Origin: Clostridia bacterium
GTDB taxonomy: Bacteria; Bacillota; Clostridia; Peptostreptococcales; Acidaminobacteraceae
Assembly: GCA_018399635.1 (NCBI GenBank)
Contig: JAGYOH010000006.1
Coordinates: forward strand, 1-64,000
Direction of reading: 5' to 3'
DNA: 64,000 nucleotides
The notes below the pieces were generated by a model. The model was not told the DNA's origin, did no database searches, and saw only the letters and a list, made by a program, of their open reading frames with translations. Positions 39,571 to 48,026 of this stretch are shown here, one piece after another; the stretch's first letter is position 1, and each line of letters opens with the position of its first letter. The position numbers and the translations under genes are program-made.

Positions 39571-41142
39571 ATGAATAAAACAATGAAATTCAACGAATTA
39601 GGATTATCACAGCGTCTTTTGAAGGTAATTGATGAAAAGGGTTTTGAAGAGGCGACACCGATACAAACCCAAATGATTCCTCTGCTTTTAGAGAAAAATG
39701 CCGATGTTATTGCAAAGGCGCAAACCGGGACAGGAAAAACGGCGGCCTTTGGAATACCTCTAATGGATAAAATCAAATTTGATACCAAGGCACCCAAGGT
39801 ATTGGTACTGACTCCGACAAGAGAGCTTTCAATCCAGGTTTCAGAGGAATTGAATTCCCTGAGACCGGAAAAATCCATGCGGATCATGCCCATTTACGGG
39901 GGATCCTCCATGGACCGTCAGCTCAAGGCCATCCGCAACGGACTCAACATGGTGGTGGGAACTCCGGGTCGGGTCATGGACCATATGAGACGCAATAAAA
40001 AGCTGTTTGATGAGATTGAATACCTGGTCCTTGACGAAGCGGATGAGATGCTGAGCATGGGATTTATCGAGGATATTGAATTCGTCATCGCCAACAGCAA
40101 TCCGGAGAAAAACATTCTTCTCATGTCCGCCACAATGCCCAGGGAGATCGTGGACTTGTCGCGAAGATTCCTCAAGGATGCCGAAAAGATCGATATCAAA
40201 TCCAAGCAAATGACCACGGAGCTCACCCGCCAGATTTATTTCGAGGTTAAAAACGCCGACAAACTGGAGGCGATGTGCCGGATCATCGATATCGAGAAAG
40301 ACTTCTACGCCATCATCTTCTGCCGGACCAAAAAGGATACCGATGAACTCAGCAACCAGCTGGTGAACCGGGGCTACGATGCAGAAGCGCTTCACGGGGA
40401 TATTTCTCAGGTTCAACGGGAAAGAATCTTCAATAAATTCAAAAACAAGAACATCAATATCCTCGTCGCCACGGATGTGGCTGCAAGGGGTATCGATGTA
40501 TCGGGATTGACCCACGTGATCAACTATTCGATTCCCCAGGACCCTGAAAGCTATGTCCATCGCATCGGCCGTACGGGAAGAGCGGGCCTCGAAGGCACGG
40601 CCATCACCTTTGTGACACCACAGGAATACAAGAAACTTCACTTCATCACTCAGAAGACCAAGACAGCCATCGTCAAGGGAAAGGTTCCCCAGGTGGACGA
40701 TATCATCGGGACCAAGCTCGACCACATCCTCAATACCATCGATGTGTCGGTGGGGAACTACAAAGAGGATATCTACTACGAAACGGCGAAAAGCCTCCAG
40801 GAGAAATATGACCCCACAGAGGTTCTGGCCACGGTTCTCAAACTCAACTACAATGAGGAACTTGATCCCAAACAATACAAGCAGATCAGTGAAATCGTCC
40901 TCAACAAGTCAGGTAAATCGAGACTCTTCATCGCCAAGGGCAAGAAGGATAATTTTGACACCAATCAACTGGTGAAATACATTGTCAAGGAATCCGGAAT
41001 CAAAGCCAGCAAGATCAAGGATGTACAGGTTCTCGACAAATTTTCCTTCATCACCGTGGACTTCAAGGAGGCGGAAATCATTATCCACGCCTTCAAGAAC
41101 AAGAAAATCGGCCGGAGAAAAATCATCGAAATCGCCAAATAA
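39571..41142 (+). CDS. DEAD-box RNA helicase, DbpA-like
   Basis: The 523-residue protein has the Q motif (GFEEATPIQTQMIP), Walker A AKAQTGTGKTAAF, DEAD, SAT and HRIGRTGRAG. The C-terminal 75 residues (RLFIAKGKKDNF, then SFITVDFKEAEIIIHAFK) match the DbpA RNA-binding domain that guides the family to 23S rRNA hairpin 92. A ribosome-assembly role is therefore likely; CshA/YxiN-type naming would also fit. Confidence 0.9.
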   Translation: MNKTMKFNELGLSQRLLKVIDEKGFEEATPIQTQMIPLLLEKNADVIAKAQTGTGKTAAFGIPLMDKIKFDTKAPKVLVLTPTRELSIQVSEELNSLRPEKSMRIMPIYGGSSMDRQLKAIRNGLNMVVGTPGRVMDHMRRNKKLFDEIEYLVLDEADEMLSMGFIEDIEFVIANSNPEKNILLMSATMPREIVDLSRRFLKDAEKIDIKSKQMTTELTRQIYFEVKNADKLEAMCRIIDIEKDFYAIIFCRTKKDTDELSNQLVNRGYDAEALHGDISQVQRERIFNKFKNKNINILVATDVAARGIDVSGLTHVINYSIPQDPESYVHRIGRTGRAGLEGTAITFVTPQEYKKLHFITQKTKTAIVKGKVPQVDDIIGTKLDHILNTIDVSVGNYKEDIYYETAKSLQEKYDPTEVLATVLKLNYNEELDPKQYKQISEIVLNKSGKSRLFIAKGKKDNFDTNQLVKYIVKESGIKASKIKDVQVLDKFSFITVDFKEAEIIIHAFKNKKIGRRKIIEIAK

Positions 41143-41147
41143 TAATC

Positions 41148-41188
41148 AACGCTCAGTCGGAATTCAACCTCCTGACTGAGCGTTCTTT
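41148..41188 (+). terminator. Terminator after helicase gene
   Basis: AACGCTCAGTC (41148-41158) pairs with GACTGAGCGTT (41174-41184), followed by CTTTTC. It lies just before the end of the convergent small gene. Confidence 0.7.
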
Positions 41189-41195
41189 TCATGGT

Positions 41196-41381
41196 CTACC
41201 TGGCAGAGTAGTAGCATCTCTTCGGTGATTCGATTTTTTCTTCCTTCTTCAACTGTTTGATGATTTTATCGACGTCCGCTTTGTCCAGCTGGGCTTTTTC
41301 AGCGATTTCACCGGCCTTCAAGGGTTCCTGTGAGGACTCGAGAACCTGCAATACAAGGTTTAGATTGTCCAAATGTGTCAC
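41196..41381 (-). CDS. Small winged-helix DNA-binding protein
   Basis: The 61-residue protein looks like one winged helix-turn-helix: NLVLQVLESSQEPLKAGEIA, EKAQLDKADVDKIIKQLKKE, then a short wing. Similar minimal proteins occur in Clostridia as presumed transcription regulators. A ribosome site (AGGAGGTGAC) precedes the ATG. The target is unknown. It is convergent with the helicase and divergent from sdpR. Confidence 0.7.
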   Translation of the reverse strand: MTHLDNLNLVLQVLESSQEPLKAGEIAEKAQLDKADVDKIIKQLKKEEKIESPKRCYYSAR

Positions 41382-41453
41382 CTCCTGTAATCAGTACAAT
41401 AATGTAATTACTTGATTCAATTATATCGGAACAAAAAAATTTGTCAATCGATA

Positions 41454-41504
41454 TTGCAATTTGAAATAATTTGATTATAATATATTTAGACAGTTGTCTA
41501 AATA
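41454..41504 (+). promoter_or_regulatory. sdpRI promoter and operator
   Basis: TTGCAA (41454-41459) and TATAAT (41476-41481) are 16 bp apart. Immediately downstream is a 22-bp inverted repeat, 10-bp arms around GT at 41483-41504 (TTTAGACA-GT-TGTCTAAA core). The site covers the transcription start, ideal for repression by the ArsR-type regulator encoded next. Confidence 0.8.
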
Positions 41505-41520
41505 AAGGCAGGTGAACTCC

Positions 41521-41796
41521 TTGAACGCAATATTCAAAGCTTTGTCGGATCCGACTCGCCGAAAAATTCTTGAACTCCTCATCGAAGGGGATATGAATGC
41601 CGGGGATATCGCGGATAACTTTCCAATCACCAAGGCGTCGATATCCCACCATCTCAACATCTTGAAGGATGCCGATCTGATCATGAGTGAAAGGGAGGGT
41701 CAGACCATCATCTATTCCCTCAACACGACGGTTTTCCAGGAAACCCTCAAATGGGTCTACGATTTCTTTGACAAAGGAAGTGAAGGACATGAATAA
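41521..41796 (+). CDS. sdpR: ArsR-family autorepressor, SdpR-like
   Basis: From the TTG at 41521 the protein has 91 residues, with the typical opening NAIFKALSDPTRRKILELL and a helix-turn-helix GDIADNFPITKASISHHLNIL. No metal-binding cysteines are seen. It overlaps the SdpI-like gene by 8 bp, the arrangement of sdpR-sdpI in Bacillus, where SdpR represses its own operon. A GTG three codons upstream is an alternative start. No SdpC-type toxin gene is present nearby. Confidence 0.88.
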   Translation: MNAIFKALSDPTRRKILELLIEGDMNAGDIADNFPITKASISHHLNILKDADLIMSEREGQTIIYSLNTTVFQETLKWVYDFFDKGSEGHE

Positions 41797-42421
41797 AAGC
41801 AAATGGCTGCTGTACCTCAGTATAGTCTCCTTTGTGGGCACCCTGGTCATCTATCCGCGGTTACCGGACATGATTCCCACCCACTGGGGCATCGACGGGG
41901 AGGTGGACCGCTACAACGGACGCTATATGGCCCTGCTCATGGCGGCCCTGCCCATAGGACTCTACTACATGATGACGATCATCCCCAGTATCGACCCCAG
42001 AAGGGACAATTATTTCAAGCATACCAAGGCCTATGGCATGATCAAACAAGGCACCATCATTTTTATCATCCTCCTGGTCTGGATCACCAACCTCTATTCC
42101 CTGGGATGGGAAACCGATATTTCAAAAATCGTCATCATCGGTGTCGGTGTCCTCTTCATGATCATCGGCAATTACTTGACCCAGATCAAGCACAACTACT
42201 TTGTGGGGATCAGAACCCCCTGGACCCTCGCTAATGAAACCGTGTGGAAAAAGACCCATCGGGTGGGGGGGATGCTTTTTGTCATCTTCGGAATTCTGAT
42301 GGTGGCCAGCAGTTTTCTATCCCACATCATCAGTGCCGCAGTTGTTGGAATATCAGTATTTGTCATTGTGATCGGCCTATTCGGATATTCATACTTAATA
42401 TTCAGAAAAATTGAACAATGA
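41789..42421 (+). CDS. sdpI: SdpI-family membrane protein (immunity/signal protein)
   Basis: The start at 41789 overlaps the sdpR stop. The 210-residue protein has about six membrane helices, the DUF1648 part PRLPDMIPTHWGIDGEVDRY and the SdpI segment YFVGIRTPWTLANETVWKKTHRVGG. In Bacillus SdpI protects against the SdpC toxin and sequesters SdpR. Widespread SdpI homologues without SdpC suggest a broader cell-envelope role. Confidence 0.88.
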   Translation: MNKSKWLLYLSIVSFVGTLVIYPRLPDMIPTHWGIDGEVDRYNGRYMALLMAALPIGLYYMMTIIPSIDPRRDNYFKHTKAYGMIKQGTIIFIILLVWITNLYSLGWETDISKIVIIGVGVLFMIIGNYLTQIKHNYFVGIRTPWTLANETVWKKTHRVGGMLFVIFGILMVASSFLSHIISAAVVGISVFVIVIGLFGYSYLIFRKIEQ

Positions 42422-42502
42422 GAAGAATTGAATCAATTGACAATGAATATCGGGTACTATATCATTGAGGGAGAACCACAAGAATATTTGGAGGATGATG
42501 GC

Positions 42503-43168
42503 GTGGATTTATTAGACCAGAAGAAGGAAAACAAGTCCCTCACCACCCTGATTTTTGAAAAGATTCGAGAAGATATCCTCAATGGTGTGTATAACAACGA
42601 TGAAAAAATTGTTGAAGCCAAGGTTGCAGAGGAACTGGGCGTCTCCAGGACACCGGTCAGAGAAGCTCTCAAGCAACTTGAACTAGACGGACTGGTGGAA
42701 AACATCCCGAACCGGGGGGTTGTCGTGCGCGGTATCACACCCCAGGACGTGGATGATATCTACAGCATGAGAATCGCCGTGGAAGGCATCGTGGCCAGAT
42801 GGTCGGTGCTGAGAATCAGTGACGAAGCCCTGGCGCAATTGAAGGAAATCTATGAGTTGATGGAATTCTACACGGTGAAAAACGACATTGACAAGATTTT
42901 TGAACTCAATACAAAGTTTCATGAAACCATTTACACCGCCGCCAGCAGCCGTTATCTGGAGCATGTCCTGAAGGACTTCCAGCAATTCATCAAATCCACC
43001 AGGAAAAAATCGCTTTCCATGGCGGGAAGAGCCGAGGAAGCCCTCAAGGAGCACAAGAGAATTCTGGATGCTTTTTACGAAAAGGACGTCGACAAGGCTG
43101 TGGAGGCATTGAGCTACCATATCGGACAGTCACAAAAGAATGCAGGAAAAGCAGTAAAAGGGCTATGA
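42503..43168 (+). CDS. GntR-family regulator, FadR/VanR-type
   Basis: The GTG at 42503 has TTGGAGG eight bases upstream and gives 221 residues. The winged helix is LTTLIFEKIREDILNGVY, then KVAEELGVSRTPVREALKQLELDGLV. The C-terminal helical FCD domain has a likely metal site (His in NTKFHETIY, His in SYHIGQSQ). It precedes nadABC but a terminator separates them. The effector is unknown. Confidence 0.88.
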   Translation: MDLLDQKKENKSLTTLIFEKIREDILNGVYNNDEKIVEAKVAEELGVSRTPVREALKQLELDGLVENIPNRGVVVRGITPQDVDDIYSMRIAVEGIVARWSVLRISDEALAQLKEIYELMEFYTVKNDIDKIFELNTKFHETIYTAASSRYLEHVLKDFQQFIKSTRKKSLSMAGRAEEALKEHKRILDAFYEKDVDKAVEALSYHIGQSQKNAGKAVKGL

Positions 43169-43183
43169 ATAAGCCCTTTTTTT
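43157..43183 (+). terminator. Terminator after gntR-type gene
   Basis: AAAGGGCT (43157-43164) pairs with AGCCCTTT (43172-43179), with a T-run. It overlaps the stop codon and precedes the nadA promoter. Confidence 0.8.
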
Positions 43184-43191
43184 AATGGAAG

Positions 43192-43200
43192 TGCTATAAT
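43192..43200 (+). promoter_or_regulatory. Extended -10 element of nadABC
   Basis: TGCTATAAT lies 36 bp before nadA, right after the preceding terminator. I see no clear NiaR-type inverted repeat at the site. Confidence 0.55.
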
Positions 43201-43235
43201 TTGAGTGAATGAAAAATATCAAAAAGGAGTAGATC

Positions 43236-44147
43236 ATGGAAAGAAGTCAAATGATTGAAGAAATACTTCGCTTGAAAAGGGAAAAAGGAGCCTTGATTCT
43301 GGCCCATAATTATCAGATTGGCGATATTCAGGACATTGCGGATTTCGTGGGGGACTCCCTGCAGCTTGCAAAAAAAGCGACTGAAATCGATGAGGATCTG
43401 CTGATTTTTTGCGGGGTGAGATTCATGGCTGAGAGCGCGAAATTGCTCAATCCTCATAAAAAAGTCATTCTACCCAGACTTGATGCGGGTTGTCCCATGG
43501 CGGACATGGTCACCTCAGAAGGTATCGAGGCCTACAAAAATGATCATCCCGGAGCCTGGGTCGTCACCTACGTGAATTCTTCAGCGGCGGTGAAAAGCGT
43601 CAGTGATATCTGCTGCACCTCTTCCAATGCGGTGGAGATCGTGAAGGGGGTCGCTTCTGAAGAAATACTCTTTGCCCCTGACCGGAACCTGGGCAGCTTT
43701 GTCCAGGAGCAAGTGTCGGAAAAACAAATAAGCCGATGGGACGGCTTCTGCCCGGTTCATGACAGGGTCACCGGGATGGAGACACGAAGGATGAAGGAAA
43801 AATTCCCCGGGGTCGAGCTTCTAGTGCACCCTGAGTGCAGGAGTGAGGTCTTCCATCAGGCCGACTATGTGGGCAGCACCTCGCAGATTCTGGAATTCGT
43901 GAGAAAAAGTCCGGGGGAAAGATTCATTATCGGTACCGAGGAGGGGATTCTTCATACTTTGAAGAAAGAGAATCCCCACAAGGAGTTTATTCTCTTGTCG
44001 GAGAAACTGGTCTGCAAGGACATGAAAAAAATCGGTCTGGCGGACCTTTTAGAGGCTCTGCAAACTGAAGGTCCTGAAATCAATCTGGATCAAAGGGTGG
44101 CCAAGGGCGGTGTCAGGGCCCTCGAAAGGATGTTGGGAGATCAATGA
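43236..44147 (+). CDS. nadA: Quinolinate synthase A
   Basis: The 303-residue protein has LILAHNYQIGDIQDIADFVGDS and the Fe-S cysteines in the family context (ADICCTSSNAVEI-like segment, CPVHDRVTG, HPECRSEV). It condenses iminoaspartate with dihydroxyacetone phosphate to quinolinate. It overlaps nadB by 4 bp. Confidence 0.95.
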   Translation: MERSQMIEEILRLKREKGALILAHNYQIGDIQDIADFVGDSLQLAKKATEIDEDLLIFCGVRFMAESAKLLNPHKKVILPRLDAGCPMADMVTSEGIEAYKNDHPGAWVVTYVNSSAAVKSVSDICCTSSNAVEIVKGVASEEILFAPDRNLGSFVQEQVSEKQISRWDGFCPVHDRVTGMETRRMKEKFPGVELLVHPECRSEVFHQADYVGSTSQILEFVRKSPGERFIIGTEEGILHTLKKENPHKEFILLSEKLVCKDMKKIGLADLLEALQTEGPEINLDQRVAKGGVRALERMLGDQ

Positions 44148-45658
44148 GATACTGTGTGAATTTTGATACACGGAATCTGCAGCCTGTCGAAACGGATGTC
44201 CTGGTGGTGGGTTCTGGGATATCCGGACTCTTTGCGGCCTTGAACCTGAAGAACAGTCTCAAGGTCACCCTGATTTCCAAGGAAGGGATGACCACCAACA
44301 ACTCCTATCTGGCCCAGGGGGGGATTGCCATCGCCTTTGACGAGGAGGATATCGCCAGGCATATCGAGGATACCTTGAAAGCCGGAAGTTATTACAACGA
44401 TCCGACTGCCGTGAAGGTTCTGGTGGAAGAGGGTCGAAGGAACGTCGAGAGACTCATGAATTACGGTGTGACCTTCGATCAGGTCAATGGCCGAATCGAC
44501 TTGACCCGTGAAGGTGGCCATTCAACCAATCGCATCATTCACAAAAAAGACTATACCGGCAAGGCCATCATCGACCAGTTGATCCAGACAGTGACTCAAA
44601 GAAGCAATATCGATATTTATGAAAACGCCTTTTTGGTGGATGTGCTGACCAGGGAGGACAAGATCCAGGGGGCCCTGGTGATTTTTGATCAGGAGCTTCG
44701 CTGGGTGGTGACCAATCATATTGTCCTGGCCACCGGGGGAATCGGCAGGATTTTTTCCAGATCCACCAATTCAAGCATCAGTACGGGGGACGGCATCGCC
44801 GTCGCCCATCGGGCGGGGGCCAGGGTGGAGGACATGGAATTCATCCAGTTTCATCCCACTCCTCTGAAGGGGGAAGGGGAGACCTTTCTGATATCGGAGG
44901 CCGTCAGGGGAGAGGGAGGCCGGCTCAGGAATGCCGCGGGAGAGACCTTCATGGACAAGTACCACCCCCTGGGGGATCTGGCGCCGCGGGATGTGGTTTC
45001 CAGAAGCATCCTGATGGAACAGGAGTCCCAGGGCAATGATGACATTTTCATTGACGTGACCCACTTTGAAAAAGGCGTCTTTTCGAAACGATTTCCCAGC
45101 ATCTATCAGGCCTGCCTGAAGGTGGGGATCGACCCGGAAAAGAATCTCATTCCCGTCAGTCCCTCGGAGCACTATCTGATGGGGGGGATCGTCACGGATC
45201 TTTGTGCAAAGACCAGCATCAAAGGACTGTACAGCTGTGGAGAGTCGGCCCGGACCGGTGTCCAGGGGGCCAATCGCCTGGCCTCGAACTCCTTGTCAGA
45301 GGGCATTGTATTCGGCTACAGGGTGGCCAGGTTCATCAATCAAAGCACGGAATTCACGACAAGCCGGGACCACCATGGCTATCACCGGCTCAAGGAACTG
45401 GACCGGGACTTCAAAGGGGACATCGCGGGGCTCAAGGGGCTGATGGACCAGTCGGCCAATATTCTCAGATCGAGGGAAAGACTTAAAAGCGCCAAGGAAG
45501 CGATCCGGCAGTACGATGAAACATATCTGGGTTTACACAGTCTGGACAGGTCCTTTCTGGAATTCAAAAATATGATCGAGGTTTCCCGTCTGATCGTCAC
45601 CATGGCGTTGGAGAGAAAAGAATCCCTCGGCAGTCACTATATCGAGGAGGAACAATGA
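44144..45658 (+). CDS. nadB: L-aspartate oxidase
   Basis: The 504-residue flavoprotein has the FAD motif VLVVGSGISGLFAALNL, NSYLAQGGIAIAF, and RLASNSLSEGIVFGYRVA. It oxidises L-aspartate to iminoaspartate for NadA. It is coupled to nadA and nadC by 4-bp overlaps. Confidence 0.94.
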   Translation: MRYCVNFDTRNLQPVETDVLVVGSGISGLFAALNLKNSLKVTLISKEGMTTNNSYLAQGGIAIAFDEEDIARHIEDTLKAGSYYNDPTAVKVLVEEGRRNVERLMNYGVTFDQVNGRIDLTREGGHSTNRIIHKKDYTGKAIIDQLIQTVTQRSNIDIYENAFLVDVLTREDKIQGALVIFDQELRWVVTNHIVLATGGIGRIFSRSTNSSISTGDGIAVAHRAGARVEDMEFIQFHPTPLKGEGETFLISEAVRGEGGRLRNAAGETFMDKYHPLGDLAPRDVVSRSILMEQESQGNDDIFIDVTHFEKGVFSKRFPSIYQACLKVGIDPEKNLIPVSPSEHYLMGGIVTDLCAKTSIKGLYSCGESARTGVQGANRLASNSLSEGIVFGYRVARFINQSTEFTTSRDHHGYHRLKELDRDFKGDIAGLKGLMDQSANILRSRERLKSAKEAIRQYDETYLGLHSLDRSFLEFKNMIEVSRLIVTMALERKESLGSHYIEEEQ

Positions 45659-46485
45659 ATCAAATCATGATTGATGAAATCATCACCAACGGCTTGAAGG
45701 AGGATATCAGTACCATGGATCTGGCGACGGACCTGCTGATACCCAAGGACCAGCGCTCAAAGGCCTTTCTGCTGGCAAAAGAAGAGGGAATCATCGCCGG
45801 CATCTCCGTCTTCCAGAGGGTTTTCGAAAAGCTGGATTCAGAAATTGTCTTCACGTTTTTTGTCGAGGATGGCGATACAATAAGCAAGGGCCAGAGGATT
45901 CTGGAAATCTACGGATCCACCTCGGCGATTCTAAAGGGCGAAAGACTGGCTCTCAACCTGCTCCAGCGGATGTCGGGAATCGCCACGACGGCCGGGTTGT
46001 ACGCCCGACAGGTGAAGTCGTATCCCGTCAAGGTGGTGGATACCCGAAAGACGACCCCGAATCTCCGGATACTGGAAAAGTATGCGGTAAGGGTAGGGGG
46101 ATGCTACAACCACCGGTTCAATCTCAGTGACGGGATGATGATCAAGGACAACCATATCCAGGCTCTGGGCTCGATTACCAAAGCGGTGGAAAGGGGGAGG
46201 GAAGGCCTTCCCCATACGGTGAAAATCGAAGTGGAGGTCAAGAATCTGACGGAATTCAAAGAAGCCCTGGCCACCAGCGCCGAGATCATCATGCTTGACA
46301 ACATGCCGATTTCGGAAATCGAGGAGGCGGTTCGCATCAATGGGGACTTGAAAATACTCGAAGCCTCGGGGGGCATCCACCTGGACAATATCGAAGCCTA
46401 TGCCAGGACAGGCGTCCATATCATTTCCACGGGGGCCTTGACCCACTCAAGCAGGGCCCTCGACATCAGTCTCCTTATCCAATAA
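45655..46485 (+). CDS. nadC: Nicotinate-nucleotide pyrophosphorylase (carboxylating)
   Basis: The 276-residue protein has LNLLQRMSGIATTAGLYA, VDTRKTTPNLRILEKYAVR and GGCYNHRFNLSDGMMIKDNH, the quinolinate/PRPP active site. It turns quinolinate into nicotinate mononucleotide, completing the NAD branch encoded by nadABC. Confidence 0.96.
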   Translation: MNQIMIDEIITNGLKEDISTMDLATDLLIPKDQRSKAFLLAKEEGIIAGISVFQRVFEKLDSEIVFTFFVEDGDTISKGQRILEIYGSTSAILKGERLALNLLQRMSGIATTAGLYARQVKSYPVKVVDTRKTTPNLRILEKYAVRVGGCYNHRFNLSDGMMIKDNHIQALGSITKAVERGREGLPHTVKIEVEVKNLTEFKEALATSAEIIMLDNMPISEIEEAVRINGDLKILEASGGIHLDNIEAYARTGVHIISTGALTHSSRALDISLLIQ

Positions 46486-46487
46486 AA

Positions 46488-46505
46488 AAAGACCCGAAGG
46501 TCTTT
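46488..46505. terminator. Bidirectional terminator after nadC
   Basis: AAAGACC (46488-46494) pairs with GGTCTTT (46499-46505) around CGAA, with flanking A and T runs. It serves nadC and the converging small gene. Confidence 0.8.
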
Positions 46506-46686
46506 ATTTATAATTGTAAAATTTGAGGGTGTCATCCAGTAGTTCATCAATGGCTTGGTCGATGGCGCTGGAAACGAGTCGGCTGCTGTCCTGGTAACGG
46601 ATGTCATTGGAGCGTTTGGATAGGATTTCAATCAATGCATAGGGATTGTCAACGACTTGATTCAGTCTTTCTAAGGGATACTTCAA
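46504..46686 (-). CDS. Small protein resembling RNA polymerase omega
   Basis: The 60-residue product begins at TTG after AGAGGTGG and a TATAAT at 46707-46712. Its first half (MKYPLERLNQVVDNPYALIE, then LSKRSNDI) follows the omega subunit pattern MxYP...VD..Y.L...KR. The second half lacks the usual conserved end. It stands alone, not beside gmk as rpoZ usually does. It may be omega, a diverged copy, or an unrelated small protein. Confidence 0.5.
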   Translation of the reverse strand: MKYPLERLNQVVDNPYALIEILSKRSNDIRYQDSSRLVSSAIDQAIDELLDDTLKFYNYK

Positions 46687-46733
46687 TTCAAACCACCTCT
46701 CCCTCCATTATACTCTTTTTGAGACAGTCTTTG

Positions 46734-46742
46734 TGTTATAAT
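46734..46742 (+). promoter_or_regulatory. Extended -10 element before murI
   Basis: TGTTATAAT lies 30 bp before the murI ATG. A divergent -10 for the small minus-strand gene is at 46707-46712. Confidence 0.5.
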
Positions 46743-46772
46743 AAGAAAAAACTATCAATTTGAGGAATGATC

Positions 46773-47546
46773 ATGAAAAAATCAATTGGAGTATTTGATT
46801 CCGGCATGGGAGGAGTCACTCTGCTGGCCGAGCTCCTCAGGGCCCTGCCCAGGGAGCATTTCATTTATCTCGGAGACTCTCTCAATGCACCCTACGGCGA
46901 AAAAACCCCGGAGGAAGTGACGGCTTTGACGGAAAAGGCCGTGGAGGCCCTCCTGGAAAAGGGGGTCAAGATGGTGGTGATCGCCTGCAATACCGCCACC
47001 AGTGCGGCAGCCAGAAGGGTCAGGGAGAAGTATGATATTCCCATCATCGGCATGGAACCCGCCATCAAGCCGGCCCTTCTAAGCAACAAGGGGGGGCAGA
47101 TTGCCGTGATGGCCACTGAAATGACCTTGAAACTGGACAAATTCAATTTTTTGATCGAGCGTTTCAAGGGCAAGGGGAAGATTCTCAAGATACCGGCACC
47201 AAAGCTGGTCAAACTGGTGGAGGAGGGCATCACCGAAGGCCCCCTCGTTCAGGACTATTTGAAGACCTTGTTCATGGCGTATGATTTGGAAAAAATCGAA
47301 TCCGTGGTCCTGGGTTGCACCCACTTTCTTTATTGTGAACCGTCGATTCAAAGCTTTTTCAATCATGGGGTGAAAATTTTCGATGGTCACCAGGGGACCG
47401 TCAATCATGTCATCGATTTGCTGGAGGCGTATGATCTCCTTGAAGCCCGGGGACCGGGGGGCTATGAAATTATCAATTCGAAATCTGAAGCCATGAAGAA
47501 GCAGTCCCGGATTCTACTGGACCACTATCTGGCAATGAAGAGGTGA
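46773..47546 (+). CDS. murI: Glutamate racemase
   Basis: The ATG at 46773 follows GAGG and gives 257 residues. The family motifs are FDSGMGGVTLL (Asp9-Ser10), catalytic Cys72 in ACNTATSAA and the second cysteine in GCTHFLY. It makes D-glutamate for peptidoglycan. A small helix-turn-helix gene follows 6 bp later. Confidence 0.95.
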   Translation: MKKSIGVFDSGMGGVTLLAELLRALPREHFIYLGDSLNAPYGEKTPEEVTALTEKAVEALLEKGVKMVVIACNTATSAAARRVREKYDIPIIGMEPAIKPALLSNKGGQIAVMATEMTLKLDKFNFLIERFKGKGKILKIPAPKLVKLVEEGITEGPLVQDYLKTLFMAYDLEKIESVVLGCTHFLYCEPSIQSFFNHGVKIFDGHQGTVNHVIDLLEAYDLLEARGPGGYEIINSKSEAMKKQSRILLDHYLAMKR

Positions 47547-47552
47547 AGGGCA

Positions 47553-47798
47553 TTGAAACTGGAAGAAAAGCGGATCAAGGAGGCCATTGAGGCTGCCGAT
47601 ATCAGTGAAAGACACAAGGAAATCATTCTGATGCGCTACGGCATCGGCCTGGATCAACCCGTCCCGGTCAAGGATATCGGCAAGAAGTACAAGCTCAAGG
47701 GAAAGAAACTTGTAGAAGAAATCACAAAAGTTGAGCGATTGGCTTTTAATATATTGAAAAATCAGGATTTATATGATATCATGATTCAAAATTCATAG
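47553..47798 (+). CDS. Small protein resembling a sigma region-4 helix-turn-helix
   Basis: The 81-residue product starts with TTG after GAGGTG. It has ISERHKEIILMRYGIGLDQP, then VKDIGKKYKLKGKKLVEEI, like region 4 of sigma-70 factors, but no region 2. It is probably a small DNA-binding regulator co-transcribed with murI. The target is unknown. Confidence 0.65.
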   Translation: MKLEEKRIKEAIEAADISERHKEIILMRYGIGLDQPVPVKDIGKKYKLKGKKLVEEITKVERLAFNILKNQDLYDIMIQNS

Positions 47799-48017
47799 TC
47801 ACTGAGAAGGGAATCAGTAAAGGGTCCATGTTCTTTTAGAGAGGCGATGGTTGGTGAGAATCGTCGGACATGTCCTTGAATCTAGCCTGGAGTGATACGG
47901 CGGTTACCGATTTAACCATTGAGCGGGTTTGAAAAAACCAATTAGGGTGGCAACGCGGGTGCTTCTCGTCCCTTACTTTTTAGTAAGGGATGAGGGGCGT
48001 TTTTTATTTCAACGGAG
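47799..48017 (+). promoter_or_regulatory. T-box riboswitch for seryl-tRNA synthetase
   Basis: The leader holds the T-box sequence AGGGTGGCAACGCGGG (47944-47959) and a terminator stem (47965-47976 with 47983-47994) with a T-run to about 48007. Stem I is framed by TCACT near 47799 and AGTGA near 47892, with AGTA and GAA loop-E elements. The triplet after GAA at 47881-47883 is TCT, a serine codon and the likely specifier. Uncharged tRNA-Ser should promote readthrough. Confidence 0.92.
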
Positions 48018-48026
48018 GTGTATGAA

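Noticed and set aside
39841-40875. 344-codon frame antisense to the helicase
   Set aside because: It is the complement of conserved DEAD-box motifs and has no independent features.
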